A DNA stretch of 64,000 nucleotides from Polytrichum commune (lineage: Eukaryota > Streptophyta > Polytrichopsida > Polytrichales > Polytrichaceae), in assembly GCA_950295325.1 (NCBI GenBank), contig OX485807.1:30785666-30849665 (forward strand). The letters are read 5' to 3'. Shown one piece after another: positions 1 through 12,719 of the stretch. Every line of letters begins with the position of its first letter. Position 1 is the first letter of the stretch. Position numbers and translations under genes: made by a program. The notes beneath the pieces were generated by a model. It did no database searches and was not told where the DNA came from. It saw only the letters and a program-made list of their open reading frames with translations.

Positions 1-140
1 TTCAATATTTGACCAGTATTACAATTTCGATACCCACGGGTAGGTTCTTTGATACCAGTATTGATGATGATTACTGCTACTGTGCACTCGTCTATATAAT
101 TGTCCAACATTGATATGAACCTGCTCAGATTATGGTTGTC

Positions 141-575
141 ATGCATATTAATCAAGGTGGCATAACAGTTTACAGTACACTAGATAGTGTTTGCCTCGAG
201 GATAGCTGGTACTTGTGTTGGAAGACTCTTTATGAGACACAGTTTTCAGTTGAATATGATAGTAACACATGGTTTGGTGAATCTTGACAACAAGTCGTCA
301 CGGTTTCTTTAGATGGAGAGCATGGAGGAGTCTCTTAAATAGGTGATGCTTATCATGCATATGGATCAAGATACCTAACAATCAATGCTACACTAGAGAG
401 TGCTTGCCCCCAAAGAGTATTTCCTCGGAGACATTCGGGTACATGTTCTGCAAGATTCTTTACGAGGCACGCTTTTCAGTTGATTATGATAGTAATACAA
501 GGTTTGGTGGTTGTTGGCAACAAGTCGTGATTCATTTAGGAAGAGTGCATGAAGGAGTCTCTTAAGAAAGTTATG
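141..575. repeat. Tandem duplication, about 213-base unit, two copies
   Basis: Copy 1 runs about 141-353 and copy 2 about 354-575. Both begin with catgcatat, pass through similar blocks (tagtgtttgcctcg against gagtgcttgccccc, then ttttcagttgaatatgatag against ttttcagttgattatgatag, then caacaagtcgt) and end in ggagtctcttaa. They differ by scattered substitutions and a small insertion, so the duplication is old. It lies just beyond the 3' end of the strictosidine-synthase-like gene. Open frames crossing it on the minus strand show no recognisable domain. Confidence 0.8.
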
Positions 576-646
576 GTTGAATGTGACAATTGAATGCATC
601 AAAGCATCCAAACTACAAATTCCTCCCTCCAATGCATGGCGGACAG

Positions 647-2820
647 CTAGGGAGGTAGTATGCACCTGATTTTACTTGTTAGAGACAAGAGAAGGAACGT
701 GTTGTCTTGAGAGATTGCAACGCCGTTGGGATAATATAAACCTCTTGCTAGAACAACGGTTTGTTGAGTTCTTGGCTCATACTTGAGCAGCCTGCCTGAC
801 CTGTCTTGCTCGAAGGTCACAAAATTGCATTGCCTGATTTTTCCAAACAACCAATTTGTCATTAGCGGGTGTCATGGTGTAACAAAACTTCCATGTGGCT
901 CTCATATTGACAAGTTTGGACACTGGATTCTTCCGCAAGAACATGCAACATGTCACATTCAATTATAGAATGAAGTCAAGTATGTTCTACTCCATATCCA
1001 TTACTAGGGAAAAGGGGTAATCTGGATACCGCCCATTTGATACAATGTCATTCAAGACCTATCCAAAACATCACATTTTATGTCAAAACGGTTGGATTGA
1101 CACACATTGACACCAAATGTGATCTTTGTGACAAGTTTTAAGCAACACATATTGAATGGATTGTGTCAAAAAGACCCATTTTTCCTACTACATTGATTAT
1201 CATGATTAGTGTGTTACTATTCAGAGTTTCACAGTTCAAATAATGTCGTACTCAGGAGTTCAAATTTTACTTACAAAAGTTCAATAGGTTGTTCGATCAT
1301 TATAAAACCTAAATAGTTATAGCACTGCACAACTCCAAATAGTAACATGCACTAATTGGGATAATCAGTGTAGTGACCTCTAGCACATCACATAATTACT
1401 TAAACCTCATGTGCTAGATGAATTATCTGGCAAGGACCTTCTTGGACGGCGGGCGCTGCTATCTGTGAAGTAGACAGTCCCATTCTCATCCATGTCGAGA
1501 TCGTTCACAAACTTGAAAGGCACACCTTCCGCCTCTGAACTCACAGGCTTTGCAACCCCGCCGTTGGGTCCCATAACCACTAGACCGAAATAAGCGTCGG
1601 CAATGTAAAGGTTGCCATGCTTGTCAAACTTCACTCCCAACGGCCTTCCACAGATGTGTTCGTTGTGGATAGAGGGTGGATGGATGTCGCACACATCCTT
1701 TCTGGATTCATTGCAATCCATGGAAAAATAAGAAAAAGTGAGAATACAGTTGACTCGGGCCTGCACTTATGGCGCGAGGCCATGAATTTGTTGGTGTGCT
1801 ATAAATGTTCTCACTATGTTTAGAAGATGAATATAAAAATTGGTTAATTTATTGGGAAGACAACGTATTAGACCCCCTTTTCCACTCGGACTCGAGTGAG
1901 AACTCAAACTTTCAGTTTTCAAGAGTTTTCAACTTTGATCTAGGACTTGACAAGCTTTCATCCAAAGCTCGAATTGTTGAGAACTCGATCAATCCTCATA
2001 CTCTCAACAGATTGAACAAATGCAAGGTGGCCATGCTCAAAACGAGACGCCAAGGGGGGAGTGGTACTGAATAAGGAACAATTAACGACAAGCCAATCAA
2101 AGAATGCTTGAAATCACATTGACTTGGAACCCACGAAACAAGCATGACTTCGAGCTCTCTACATGACTAAGCAACACGGGGGTCTGGGTGATGACGCATA
2201 CTTCAAAATAAATACCTGAGGGGCTTGAATGGTGACCTTATGCTTCAAAAAAACTGCTTCTAATTGCTTCCAAAAACGACATTTGAAACTGTAAACCTTT
2301 TTCTCATTCATACACAAATGTGTATCAACGGATTCCTCTCAATGCCCTCTTTCCAAGCCCGTTGCTCCTCTTTGTGAAATTGGAAACCATCAAACGTTAG
2401 AAGCATGAGAAGCACTTGCCTGTGGAGGGTTGTAACTCCAAATGTTTTCCATTCTCCACTTCTGGCATCCCAGCGAATGATTCGGCCGTCGGCCACACCA
2501 GTGTAAGGCCCTGCCCCAGTGGCATCAAATGCTAGACTCTCGGGTCCACACGCATGGCCACTCAAGGAAAAAGCCACCTTAGCCTGCACGAGCTTGTTGG
2601 CTCCATCACATGGCCATTCATCCAACTCTATCATGCGTCGGAGGTCTGAGACATTCCATCCCGACCAGTCAAAGTCCAAACCCGCAAGTGGGCCTATAAG
2701 TGGAGGATCCCAAGCCAACATGAGCACTACAATGCTCGTGCTCACGCCGAGGATTAGACCAAAACTTGGCAACAAACTCATCATGTGCTTTAGTGCCATG
2801 GCAATGTATGTGTGCTTCAT
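647..2820 (-). pseudogene. Strictosidine synthase-like / APMAP-type beta-propeller protein, 3'-truncated
   Basis: Three exons join in frame: 2820-2420, 1701-1438 and 833-647, giving 283 residues. The N-terminus has a hydrophobic anchor (about residues 8-36). Next come family motifs: GPESLAFDATGAGPYTGVADGRI in exon 1 (quoted in part), EHICGRPLGVKFD, NLYIADAYFGLVV and FVNDLDMDENGTVYFTDSS in exon 2, and SGRLLKYEP and LARGLYYPNGVAIS in exon 3. Plant members are usually about 370-400 residues. Here a TAG follows the segment that should lead into the conserved RYW-KG motif, so roughly the last 100 residues are missing and I could not find them downstream. Intron 1 has a GC donor (AG|GCAAGT at 2419-2418), and intron 2 uses a weak GTCCTT donor. 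Family members are membrane-anchored or secretory six-bladed propellers; most lack true strictosidine synthase activity. It is most likely a decaying gene, less likely one with a shortened product or an unrecognised last exon. Confidence 0.72.
1185..1377. mobile_element. Small TIR element (MITE-like) inside intron 2 of the SSL gene
   Basis: The left end ctactacattgattatcat and following attagtg...ttactatt is matched in reverse complement at the right end (agtaacatgcactaattggg then ataatcagtgtagtga). This makes imperfect terminal inverted repeats of about 36 bases around an AT-rich centre with no coding capacity. A longer relative with the same ends lies at 21795-22407. No convincing target-site duplication was seen, so the exact boundaries are uncertain. 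Confidence 0.6.
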
Positions 2821-2967
2821 TCAAATTCCGCACTCGACGCGGTTGCGCGCGAACTATAATCAAGGGTCGGATATAGTTTTGCACGCTATATTATTTCGGG
2901 TGTCAATTGGGCCTCAAAGAACGCTACTCGGGCATGTGTACACGGAACAATTTGTGCAAATCTAGAG
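2821..2967. promoter_or_regulatory. Upstream region of the SSL gene
   Basis: This short stretch lies between the first ATG of the minus-strand SSL gene and the plus-strand 155-base tandem array. It should contain the SSL promoter, but no confident TATA box or other element could be assigned. It is mildly GC-richer than its surroundings. Confidence 0.3.
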
Positions 2968-3500
2968 TGAGAATGTAGTCGCACGAACCGCCCAACTATG
3001 AGCTATGTATAAAAAGGAGGCTTGAGAGCAAGCCCCATGGAGAAGAAGGAAACGATCTCACTCGGGACACAAAGGTTATTACATCGGCAACTTCGTTTTT
3101 ACATGTAACAATCCTACAAATTTAGAGGACAATGTAGTGGCACGAACCACCCAACAAATGAGATATAAATGGAGAGAGAGGCTTGAGAGCAAGCCCCATG
3201 GAGAAGAAGATGATCTCTCTCGGGACGCAAAGACCATTACATAGACAACATCATATTTACATGTAACAATCCTACAAATTTAGAGGACAATGTAGTGGCA
3301 TGAATTACCCAACAAATGAGCTATATATGGGGAGAAAGAGAGAGACTCCCATGGAGAAGAAGATGATGATCTCTCTTGGACCACAATGACTAGTCAGGCA
3401 ATGTCATATGTATATGTAACAATCTTGCAAATGGAGAACCCAGCCATGACTATGGAGAAGAAACTTGAGAGCAAGTGGCCCCACGGAGAAGAAGATGGTG
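2968..3500 (+). repeat. Tandem array of about 155-base units, each with a TATA-like box
   Basis: Units start at about 2968, 3124 and 3286, with a partial fourth from about 3431. Each has aatgtagt(g/c)gca, then a TATA-like box (tgtataaaaagg near 3006, gatataaatgg near 3161, ctatatatgg near 3318), then ccatggagaagaagatg, then ctcggga and tacatgtaacaatc. In the first two units an ATG 25-35 bases after the TATA-like box opens matched mini-ORFs: 3037-3108 (23 residues) and 3198-3266 (22 residues), both of the form MEKK..ISLGTQR..HRQ...YM. In unit 3 the frame closes early. No known peptide family was recognised. Confidence 0.75.
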
Positions 3501-5552
3501 ATGGTGAGCTATTTTGCTCCCGTCCTCTCCTCTTCTATAGCTCCCCTCCACCTCAAGTGTCTATTCCAAATTAGAGGTTCCCATTCACACCGGACCACAT
3601 GTGAGGAATTTTGGCTCAACTCCATTCGTATGGAGGCTTTGCATGTTACATTATATGGAGGTAGCTATAATAACTACTGTTTTAGAACAACCAAACCTGG
3701 ATCATCGAGTGTCTTGATGATCTTCACCTTCCTCACTTCCATGGTTGTGTGTCTAGACTACAGGATGAGATTTCAAACACCAGAGACAAAAGTGCATGCT
3801 AGAATTCTGCACACCTTGGGAAAAGACAACTATACTGAAGCTAGAACTGAGGGCAATTCAGTGAGTGGAAAACATTTACACACTTTGTGTGTTCCTGGGC
3901 ACTTGAGGGCCTGGGAAGGTGACCAGTTTTGAATCGTACCTGCTGCTTCATGCTTTGTGCATGTGCCCCCTGATTCCCAGATATGATTGCTCAGTGGCAC
4001 AGGGATGTGGAAATAATAGTTTTTTTATTCTCCGCCTGACTCCTTTGAGCTTTTGATTCTTGCACCAAGTTATTGTGTAGGCAAGGTTTAGTAGGTAGAT
4101 TTGCATTCTCTACTAATAAATGCTGGGTTCTGAAATTCATCAAAAAAAACCAGGATGTCTGGATGACATGCCATTCAATAAGCACACAATAGCTAAGTCA
4201 ACAACTTTGAATACTTAGTGGTATTTTAACTATCAATAAATGGTCAAGTGAACTAGAATTCAAGTCTCTTGCTTTTTGGTAGTATCACTGTGAGGTAATG
4301 TAAATTTATGAAGGGGTTGATGTTAAAGGAAGAGGTTGTAAATACAAAAGGATGACAGAAATTGTTATCACCTGTTACACTAAAGTTTCTTTGTCATGTC
4401 ACCAGATGGAGGGTGCACGGAACCCAAATAATACAATAGCTTGTGATGACCTACTACCTCTAATACGATTAAAATTTCCACATGCAGCAATGAATATTCG
4501 TCAAGTGCAAACCATCTAAGTGACAAATTTCTTGGGCTTGCCCAGATGCCTCTAGATAGAAATATGTCTACCAATTCCTAGTGTCTGTTTACTCAACAAT
4601 GCAGATGATCGCATGCAACATGAAAGGAAGGGACATAAGGAACAGAAAAATAAGTTGTCAGAATTCAAATGTGACATCACTTCATGATGCCCAAAATGGT
4701 AGAAGGATGTGCGTCACCAACTAATGCTGTGTTCATTACAAAAGCCAGGTGGTTGTATGCTAAAAACACTTAAAGAATAGGCAGCACACATTGACAAATT
4801 CAATCAAATGCTGTAGATAGCTGGAATGTGTTGATGCACATTCAGTTCAAGGGAAGTAGCAGGCTGCCGTTCTTGTGCTTGGCCATCATCACAAGATTCC
4901 AATCTACATCACCCATCACAAGTTGGGTCATTTTGAGTGGTGTGTGATTCCTCTGGCTACAACACAAACATTTGGCCATGGGTACCGATTCACAGTGAAG
5001 TTATAACTCACAAAGACACGGGATTGGCTCCCAAGAGGTCCAGAAAGCTATGGCTAGGCATCCAGTAACAAGTCCCTGTGTGACTAGGATTATAGAGGTC
5101 AGGGATTTATTTATAAACAGGTCTGAACCTAATCTTAGATTGGCTGAAGGCCAGCTACTCCACCCATTTCAGTCTGTTACCACTTTTCTGGATAAATAAT
5201 TCTGACTATCAATGCATCAAGGTTCAACCTGATTTCTCTTTTATCAAGGTCCTATTGGCCAAGAGTAGAAAGTGCCTCACTGTACTGGAGTTGAAGATGG
5301 GCGTCCCTCTTGAGCCTGTGCCTTGTAGTGGTTTTCTTGCTTTCTATATAGCCCTGATCCTGACAGTGAGGGTCGGCTGTCACAAGAGAAAAGAACATGT
5401 GAAATCCCAAGCTTTGAATTTATATATGTACGTGGATCACAGAGGCATTATATACTCCAAAGACAGTCAAGGATTAGCAAGAGAGTCAACACAATGTCCT
5501 TCATCTCATGGACACACTTCAATAGATATTTCTTGGCGTTCTGATAGTGTCA
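3501..5552. other. Intergenic stretch, nothing recognised
   Basis: This AT-rich region lies between the 155-base array and the 3' end of the coiled-coil gene. A 155-codon plus-strand ORF (3465-3932) overlaps the array end but shows no domain, no splice support and no protein-like composition. The right part (about 5000-5552) may hold the 3' UTR, or possibly an extra last exon, of the minus-strand coiled-coil gene. No RNA gene or transposon terminus was seen. Confidence 0.5.
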
Positions 5553-8500
5553 TCACCAACACAATTTATGAAACCAAAGAGGCCTGAAAGCTACTGACCT
5601 GCTTTGCTGCCTATTTCCGTGATAGCTGGTGCCCCCCAAATCTCCATAGCTACTTGCATCTCCATTATCCAGCTGGACTGAGCCTTTGCCTGAGGTCAAG
5701 CCATTGGAAACATAGTCCCTTCCTGTCACATTATTTAGAGCTTCCATACTTCCTCCATTATTTGATGCAGACATGGGATTTCCTGCATTACTTCTAACCA
5801 TGAAGGACCGTGAATGTTGTTGACCGTTTTTCAGATGATCTGGAGGAATGGGCTTCTGCTGCTTGTGAGTATTCAACTCATCCAGCTGACTTTGAGACCT
5901 TTTGCTGTCCTCTTTATTGAGGTTTTTCAAGTTCCTTCCTCGCTGCATTTGAGAGACTTGAGAAACTGGAGTAACTGCTACAGTGGGCACCCGGTCTGAG
6001 CTAACTGGACCAGCAGCTGCTGCTGCTGCTGCAGCAGCAGCTTTAGCAACAGCAGTCAATGTAGACACCAGTGCGTGTGCACCTTCTCTCAGATGAATGT
6101 AATCACCTTCAATTACAAAGAACTGAACCAGAGAACACCCAACACTTTCACAAATCAGTTGCTAATTGTCCTGGTGCAGATGAGAGGGTGCAAAGCAGGT
6201 GCATCTGCTGAATCTTACAGAAACAAGTCTATTCACTTCCCAACACACCAATTATCTTGAATTGGATGAATGTAGGAGATAGTTGGACAAAGGTAATGGA
6301 AGGTGAATTTGAATGCATCAGGAATTGACTAGTACCTCCATGTGAGAGCTCACAAATTCGTCAAGTCGCCCAAACTGCTTTCTATAGTCGTGCCAGTGTA
6401 GAGGGGCCAGCATTTTTCCAAGTCGATTTGGCAGCTGGATCCATGCAAGTAAAGAGCATAAGTGACTCATAAAAAATAGAATTCTGGACACACTTAGAAA
6501 AGAAAGAGAGAAAGAAAGATTGGCCCTACATGCAGAAGCTCAATGAGTGCTTCCTGCAGTACAATAGCCAGCTTATGCAATGGAAGTGACCCTCAAACAG
6601 GTTTGACTTCTAGAAACTACAAGGAGGTGATCCCAAAAGTATGCATCCCTCCATGTAGGCTACAAATTGTAGGCTTCACATTGAGGGAAGCTTTTTCCAA
6701 GGAAGTAGTGCACTAGAGCACGAAGATTCTTCGGAGCAAGGTAGCTTCAAGATAGAAAAAAAGATTCAGAGTACAGAATTCAAGGGTTCCGAGATCACTT
6801 ACAGTAGAGCTGATCCTGATCTTAGCAGTGGCTTCAGCTGGAACTGCCCGGACAAGGCAAGCCAGCAATGATTTTTCATTCAAAAGCACGGGCTCGGAAC
6901 CTTTTATGAGATCTGCACTGGTTTGTTGTGAAGTAGCTGGACTCAGAGTAGAATTTCTTAGTTCTTGACTGGCAATAATGGAGTTGCTGCGGGATAGATT
7001 GTGTTGAGGTTGGCCATCTTCTGAAGCCAGTGCTGCAGGTCGAGAGAGTCGGTGCATTGTGCTGGAGATGCCCTGCTGATGCTGCAACTGCAAGGCTTCA
7101 TCATGATGTTGCACAGGCAGTTGTTTGTGATTTTGAGATTGTTGCTGCTGCTCTTGCCTCTGCAATCATCAAATATTTGAGCAACAACAGTGGAACTTGG
7201 ACAAAACCCAGACAGTTTAGGTGTTCAACAACTGTAACCAAGGAAAACGAATACAATCCTATAAACAGGTTTGTATTTAAAATTTTCAATTTCGAAAAAT
7301 TATACGGATTAACCGAAAGAAAGTTTCTGAAGTCTAGTTGAAACTCAGATTATGATTCAAACTGCACTCCTATAGGACGGGAGGCAGTTTGTACTCTTCA
7401 AATAAGAAGTGAAGTAAAACTCATAATAGTAATATAACCAACTAGGAAATTCCACAAGATTGTCCTGCACCACATAAGTCTGCTTCAGAACTTGTCTGTT
7501 GCAAATCAATTTACAGGTTGAAATTATGGATGTAATTTATCTTATTCAAATAAGCGAACAAACAGTAGCAGCAAAACCTCTCAAAACAAATTACTAACTT
7601 CTTAACATAAGCACATCATCAGATCTTAGCACATCTTTCAAAACTAGAGTCATCAGAGCAGATTCAAGTAAACATAGGTCAGCTAACCACCTCCCAACTA
7701 AATTTGTATGTTAAAGTGAACAATCAGATATTTATCAGAAGCCATCATAAGAAACTTAGCATACCTGTCGTTCTTGTTGGGTACCCGTTTGCTGGTGGTG
7801 TTGCGAGGAGTGTTCCACATGCTGCTTCTCCTTAGAGGCATGCGATAGTAGCTGAACTTGCTGGTCCTCATGGAGGGGCTGAAGGGGCTCACTCACCATG
7901 GCTTCTTGTTGTACTTTCCGTACTGGAGGTTGCACAGAAGACACAGGAGTCTTTGTAGAAGACAACTGTGACAGCAGAATGATGCCATGCTGTTGACTTG
8001 CTTCGTGCTCAAGGACTTGTAGTTGATGTTGTTGACTTGGCAGTATCTTGTGCAATGAATGGTTATGGGCTGGGACTTGGGATGGTAGTTGCTGCTGGAG
8101 AGTCTGGTGATGCTGCACGTGACCCACCCCCAAGGTCAAAGACTCTCAACAGGGCTGGAAAAGCTTCTAGGACGGACCAGCAGTATCTAATAGCATAAGC
8201 CTTTGTCAATCATGAACATTCTGTGACTAAATTCGATTGATAAGCTAAACATGTATACTGTAAAATGAGATATCCAGGCCCCATGTACATCAATGTAAAC
8301 TTATAATTTCTCAAACTGTAGATGGGAACATATACTACTTGAATCTGCAATGCCATCCAGTGCATGATTTCCATATGATGGACGTGTATTTGACAAAATA
8401 CTAACCTGTTGCTGTAAAGAAACCAGATGCTGGGTTGTGGAATACACAGGAGAATGTCCTTGCAACTGCAACAGAGGTGTCTGAGGAACAGCACTAGGTG

Positions 8501-11500
8501 AATTCTGAGGTGCAGCAGTCAGAGATTGTTGAAGGCTAAATTGCTGAGTGGCTGGAATCGCACCCGCTGAGGATATTGCTGGGTTCACCCCCATCACAAC
8601 AGGAGAAGGTAATAGAGGAAGTCCTGTGGTATGATCCTCCTGCAGCAGTTGCCTTCTGGTTATTACCTAGACACTAAAAGATGTCTTCACTTTCCAACAC
8701 AACATTACACAACAGATTGCTCCAAAATGAACTCACAGACCAATTTTGCAAGAGCACTGTTCAACTTGAGCCCAAATCCCATACCCAGTGTAAATGATGT
8801 TATTTTGAATTGCAAGTGTCTCAAGTTCCAGCTGTCATATTGGCATTAAGACTCCACACCACTTTACAGAGTCATAAACAGACCTGAGTGGAACTGTCAG
8901 GTGGTCTGAAGAACGGCATGACTGACTCCACATCTCCAGGTGGGAGGATGATTGAATTTCCACGGACAACTCCAACTTTGTTTGTTGGCTCACTTCTGGT
9001 GGCAGGTAACCCACTATCATCGTATCCCTCACGATGCAGGAGATCTACATGAATTCCAGCTTGACTGGGCCTCTCCTCTCGGGCCCCCATATGTTCTGTA
9101 GCACTGCCATTCAGAACTTGAGACTGCTCCCTGGCATCACTAAGCTCTGCTTGCAACTGTTGGACCACCTGAGCATGGTACCTTTCCATGTCTGCGAGCT
9201 GAACGAGACAGGGAGATAAGCTCTAAGCTGTGTAGAACTTTGAAGTGAAGCTGATATGGACAACCAGAAGCAAGATCAAGAGAAACCTAGAGTATTTGAA
9301 GAACATATAAATTAATTGAAGTCACCAAAATGCACCTGTTCAAAAGCCAAAATCTTATTGTGCAGTGATCCTGCTGACAGCAATCACATGACCTATCCCC
9401 TTTTCAAGGATTCAAAATGCATGACGTGGTAGGAATCCACCAATTCAAATAGAAGCAATGAAATTGTTCTGTATAAAAAAAAAATGTTGAGAAACTTTGT
9501 CCCTACAATGCATAACATGATCACAGCCCAGAAGATACACTCTTTGTCTACAAACTTATAGCAACCATCAAAGTCATTACCTGTCTCTGTTGTCCCATCC
9601 AAAGTTGATTCAACTGGTCACTGCGATCCCTAAGCTCAGCATTCAAAGTATTATTAGCATGGACGTGGTAAGCATCAAGCTCCTGGGCTCTAGCCATCCA
9701 AGCCTGTGCATCCTGTAATTGGCCATCCTTGAATAACAGCATATCTTGTGCTGTTCGATTCTGTCCAAATTGTCCAAGACAATAATATTCAAGAATATCA
9801 GGAATCAAGTCCACCTATTTCAGAGCCGGGCATAGAGAGAATGATAACCCAAAAAAACGAATATTATTATAGCTATTGCTCATGCACAGAAAACAAATTG
9901 CAGGGCCAAAACTTGCAGACTTGCCGCTCCAGAATGTTAATGGAGATGTCAATACCTGCTCCTCAATTTCCTGTGCATGACGTTCTTTGTCATGCACCTG
10001 CTCCTTCAGGTGTTCCACTTGTGCCAGGAAGTCTGATCTTTCCGCATCAAGTTGTGCTGCTGCTGCTTTATGTTCAGCTACAGCTGATTCATGCTCCCGA
10101 CTGGATCAAGTGAAAGACCCCATTTATTTGAAATATATTAAGGTGGAGAAAGTTCTGAAGGAACATGGTGAAACTTTGTGCATGTGTCCTTTCATCAGAA
10201 CGCAGGACTCCAGTCAAGTAAAATGCATGGGATTACAAAATCTAATTGACGTACTCCAAGATTATCATCCCATAATCTAGTTGAGAAAGCAAACTATTTC
10301 ACTTCTCTCACACAAGGATAGCATAAATTACTAAAATGAGCATTTTCAATAATTCTCCTTTCTGTTCAAAGAATACCATGGAAGACATACCGTAACGCTG
10401 CAAGTTCATTGCTTTGTTCGCGCAAAAGACCATCCTTTGCCCAAACCTGCTATATGACAAATAAGAGTCCATCACTCAGGTACATTTTAGGGTGGTATGC
10501 AAAGTCTGCTAATATGCATTACCAGGAAAAACATGTACTAACCATATGCATGCAGAAACACCTGTATATTAAAAAACAGTAGCTGCAGAGTCCAAGTCCA
10601 CCCCAGACTAGTGCCAACCATCAAGAATCAGATCATCACATCCAACACTTCGTATAGACTTTTGAGTCATTGACAAAGAATATGATTTAGACACAAAAAT
10701 GCTTACTGGCTCACAAATTTACTGGTTTCTAAACGAGTCTGAAAACAAGAGGCTGATTCAGCCATATTGTTGAAGACAAATAGCTATCAAGTACCAACTC
10801 GTTCAATAAGACTGCACTTCACAGGAAGTTGCTCTTGTGGAAGCATCTGAGTATGTAAATAAAATGGCAAGATTTTGTTTCCTGGCGGTCACTCTTAATA
10901 TCTTGCACCCTTGACTCATGCCGTCATCTGCAGCAATATACCTAACCTAAAATGAGAGGTGCCAGAAATTGTTAAAAGTCTTTCAACAAAATAGAACTAA
11001 TACCATCTGGAACATATCATTTCAGCAAATACATAATCATCAAAAACTGCATCTATGAAGGTGAAAATAACCCATATCTTCCAACATTTGTGTTCAGGCA
11101 CATTCTACAAGTAAGGTACCATATCCCGGGCAATTTTACAGCAGTTTCGTACTGATCATGCTTGGCTCTCAAAGAGGAGCATTAACTCACTGCTTCATTT
11201 GCTTGCATTTGGCTTGCTCGAAGCTGCTGCTCCCGTTCTTCAAGAGTTTGCTCCAAATGATGTATTTTTTGATCCCTGTCATGAAGTTGGTTCTGCAATC
11301 CACAATGAAAAGAGATTGAATGAACCTTTAAAAAGAGTTTCTAAAGTCATGAATAGTGGTAAAAAGGACTCAATCAAGAAATATTCACATGTGTTACACT
11401 GTCACATCCTATTCTGGGCCAATATGATAAGGGAAATGTTGTCATCATTCATCAAACATTGGTCACAATTCCCAGAAAGTCGCCCTCAATCTTTGCGATG

Positions 11501-12719
11501 AAGTATGTCATTATTTAGCATTTGTATTGCTTACACTCGAGCCACAAAGTTTGATGTTGCTACTCATTTAGGGTCATTTATTTTTCAATCAGGCCTAATC
11601 TCACTTGCCTTGACTGCTTGTATTTCAATAAACTGGGAATAAATATACCTGAAGGTTTACCACCACATCAGCGTGCTGTTTAGACTGTTGTTCAAAACTG
11701 TTCTGAATACGATGCACCTCCGCTCGCGCAAAGAATTGGGCCTTCAGCTCCACCTCTGCCTGTTGCAGCTGTTCCCTTTGTCTGGAAACATTGTGAAGGC
11801 GCTGCTCAAGAGCACCTTCCGCATTTTCCATGCCTCCAATTCCTGATTCCATCGACATTGTGCTTAAAGAAGCGTGCTCACTCTGCTGCTGTCGATGCAT
11901 CTGAAATCACAAAGCATTCACTTTATGCTTCGTCAAAAGAATCACTTAAAATGTCAATTATTTGCTGCAAATTGGATGACAACCATGAGGCCACAGAATC
12001 CCAGCAAAAACCTTAGAACGCACTCTCCATTGAATAACTGGGAGTCATGAGAAGCTAGTGCAGAGTTCTTGCATAGTAGATGGATGAATCACCAATGCAG
12101 GTATGCACATTGATGTGATATATCATTTGTAGGGAGATGCAAACTTTCATGATGAGCCCCTTGGAAACTAGATAGAGTCACCTGTTAGATCATAATTTTG
12201 CAAATTGAAGCAAAGAATACACTCTGCCCAGCACAGGCAACTTAATGTCACAGATTTTTAAATGTGGAAGTGAATCTAGGTGAATTGATGTCATCAGCTT
12301 TCGTGATGACTATATCTGAATGTAATCTCTTCAATTTTTTCCAGCCCTGTTGGCGATGTGAGGTAGTGTGCAGCGTCACAAACCTCATCATACAATACAT
12401 TTTCGTGTCCTATGTTCTGACTGCTCAACTCTTGAGGAGATACACGACCCCCCATCAGATGTCCTCCACCACCATCACCACCATGTGGATCAGAATCACT
12501 GGGGTGGTCATTCATAGAATGAAATAGCCTTCCATTTTGGCTAGTTCGCCTTTGGCCTACATTTCCTGGCCGAGGTCGGGTTAATTGATTTGGCCTTGTC
12601 TGGTTGCCAGGTGTTTCTCGACCGTTGGGCACATCAGAGACTTTCCTCCATTCCCTTCTTCCCCCCTGACTCTGAGATGGTAAGCTACCCAAAGGCCCAT
12701 CAGCTACTGGTACCTCCAT
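5553..12719 (-). CDS. Plant-specific coiled-coil, glutamine-rich protein with conserved C-terminal block (probably the DUF7725 family)
   Basis: Twelve exons join in frame: 12719-12384, 11900-11649, 11292-11191, 10446-10391, 10100-9956, 9760-9581, 9198-8884, 8639-8406, 8112-7765, 7159-6803, 6434-6336 and 6122-5553, giving 997 residues. Residues 1-112 are a polar head (REWRKVSD near the start). About 113-380 form a long coiled coil (RLHNVSRQREQLQQAE, HDKERHAQEIEEQ, FKDGQLQDAQAWMARAQELD, LNQLWMGQQRQ). About 360-760 are low-complexity and Q/H-rich. Residues about 747-835 form the conserved block: LLNEKSLLACLVRAVPAE, KIRISST, LPNRLGKMLAPLHWHDYRKQ, FVIEGDYIHLREGAHALVS, then an alanine run. This order matches a plant family that I recall only as uncharacterised; the DUF7725 label is from memory. 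The C-terminal block resembles a small winged-helix-like fold, which is inference. The last donor is open: an AG|GTCAGT at 5598 could splice to an unseen exon instead of reading through to the stop at 5553. Confidence 0.85.

Noticed and set aside
3465-3932. 155-codon plus-strand ORF
   Set aside because: It begins inside a tandem repeat unit and has no recognisable motif or splice context.
6000-6050. Trinucleotide (GCN) repeat as a separate feature
   Set aside because: It encodes the alanine run after the conserved C-terminal block of the coiled-coil protein and is part of the family pattern.
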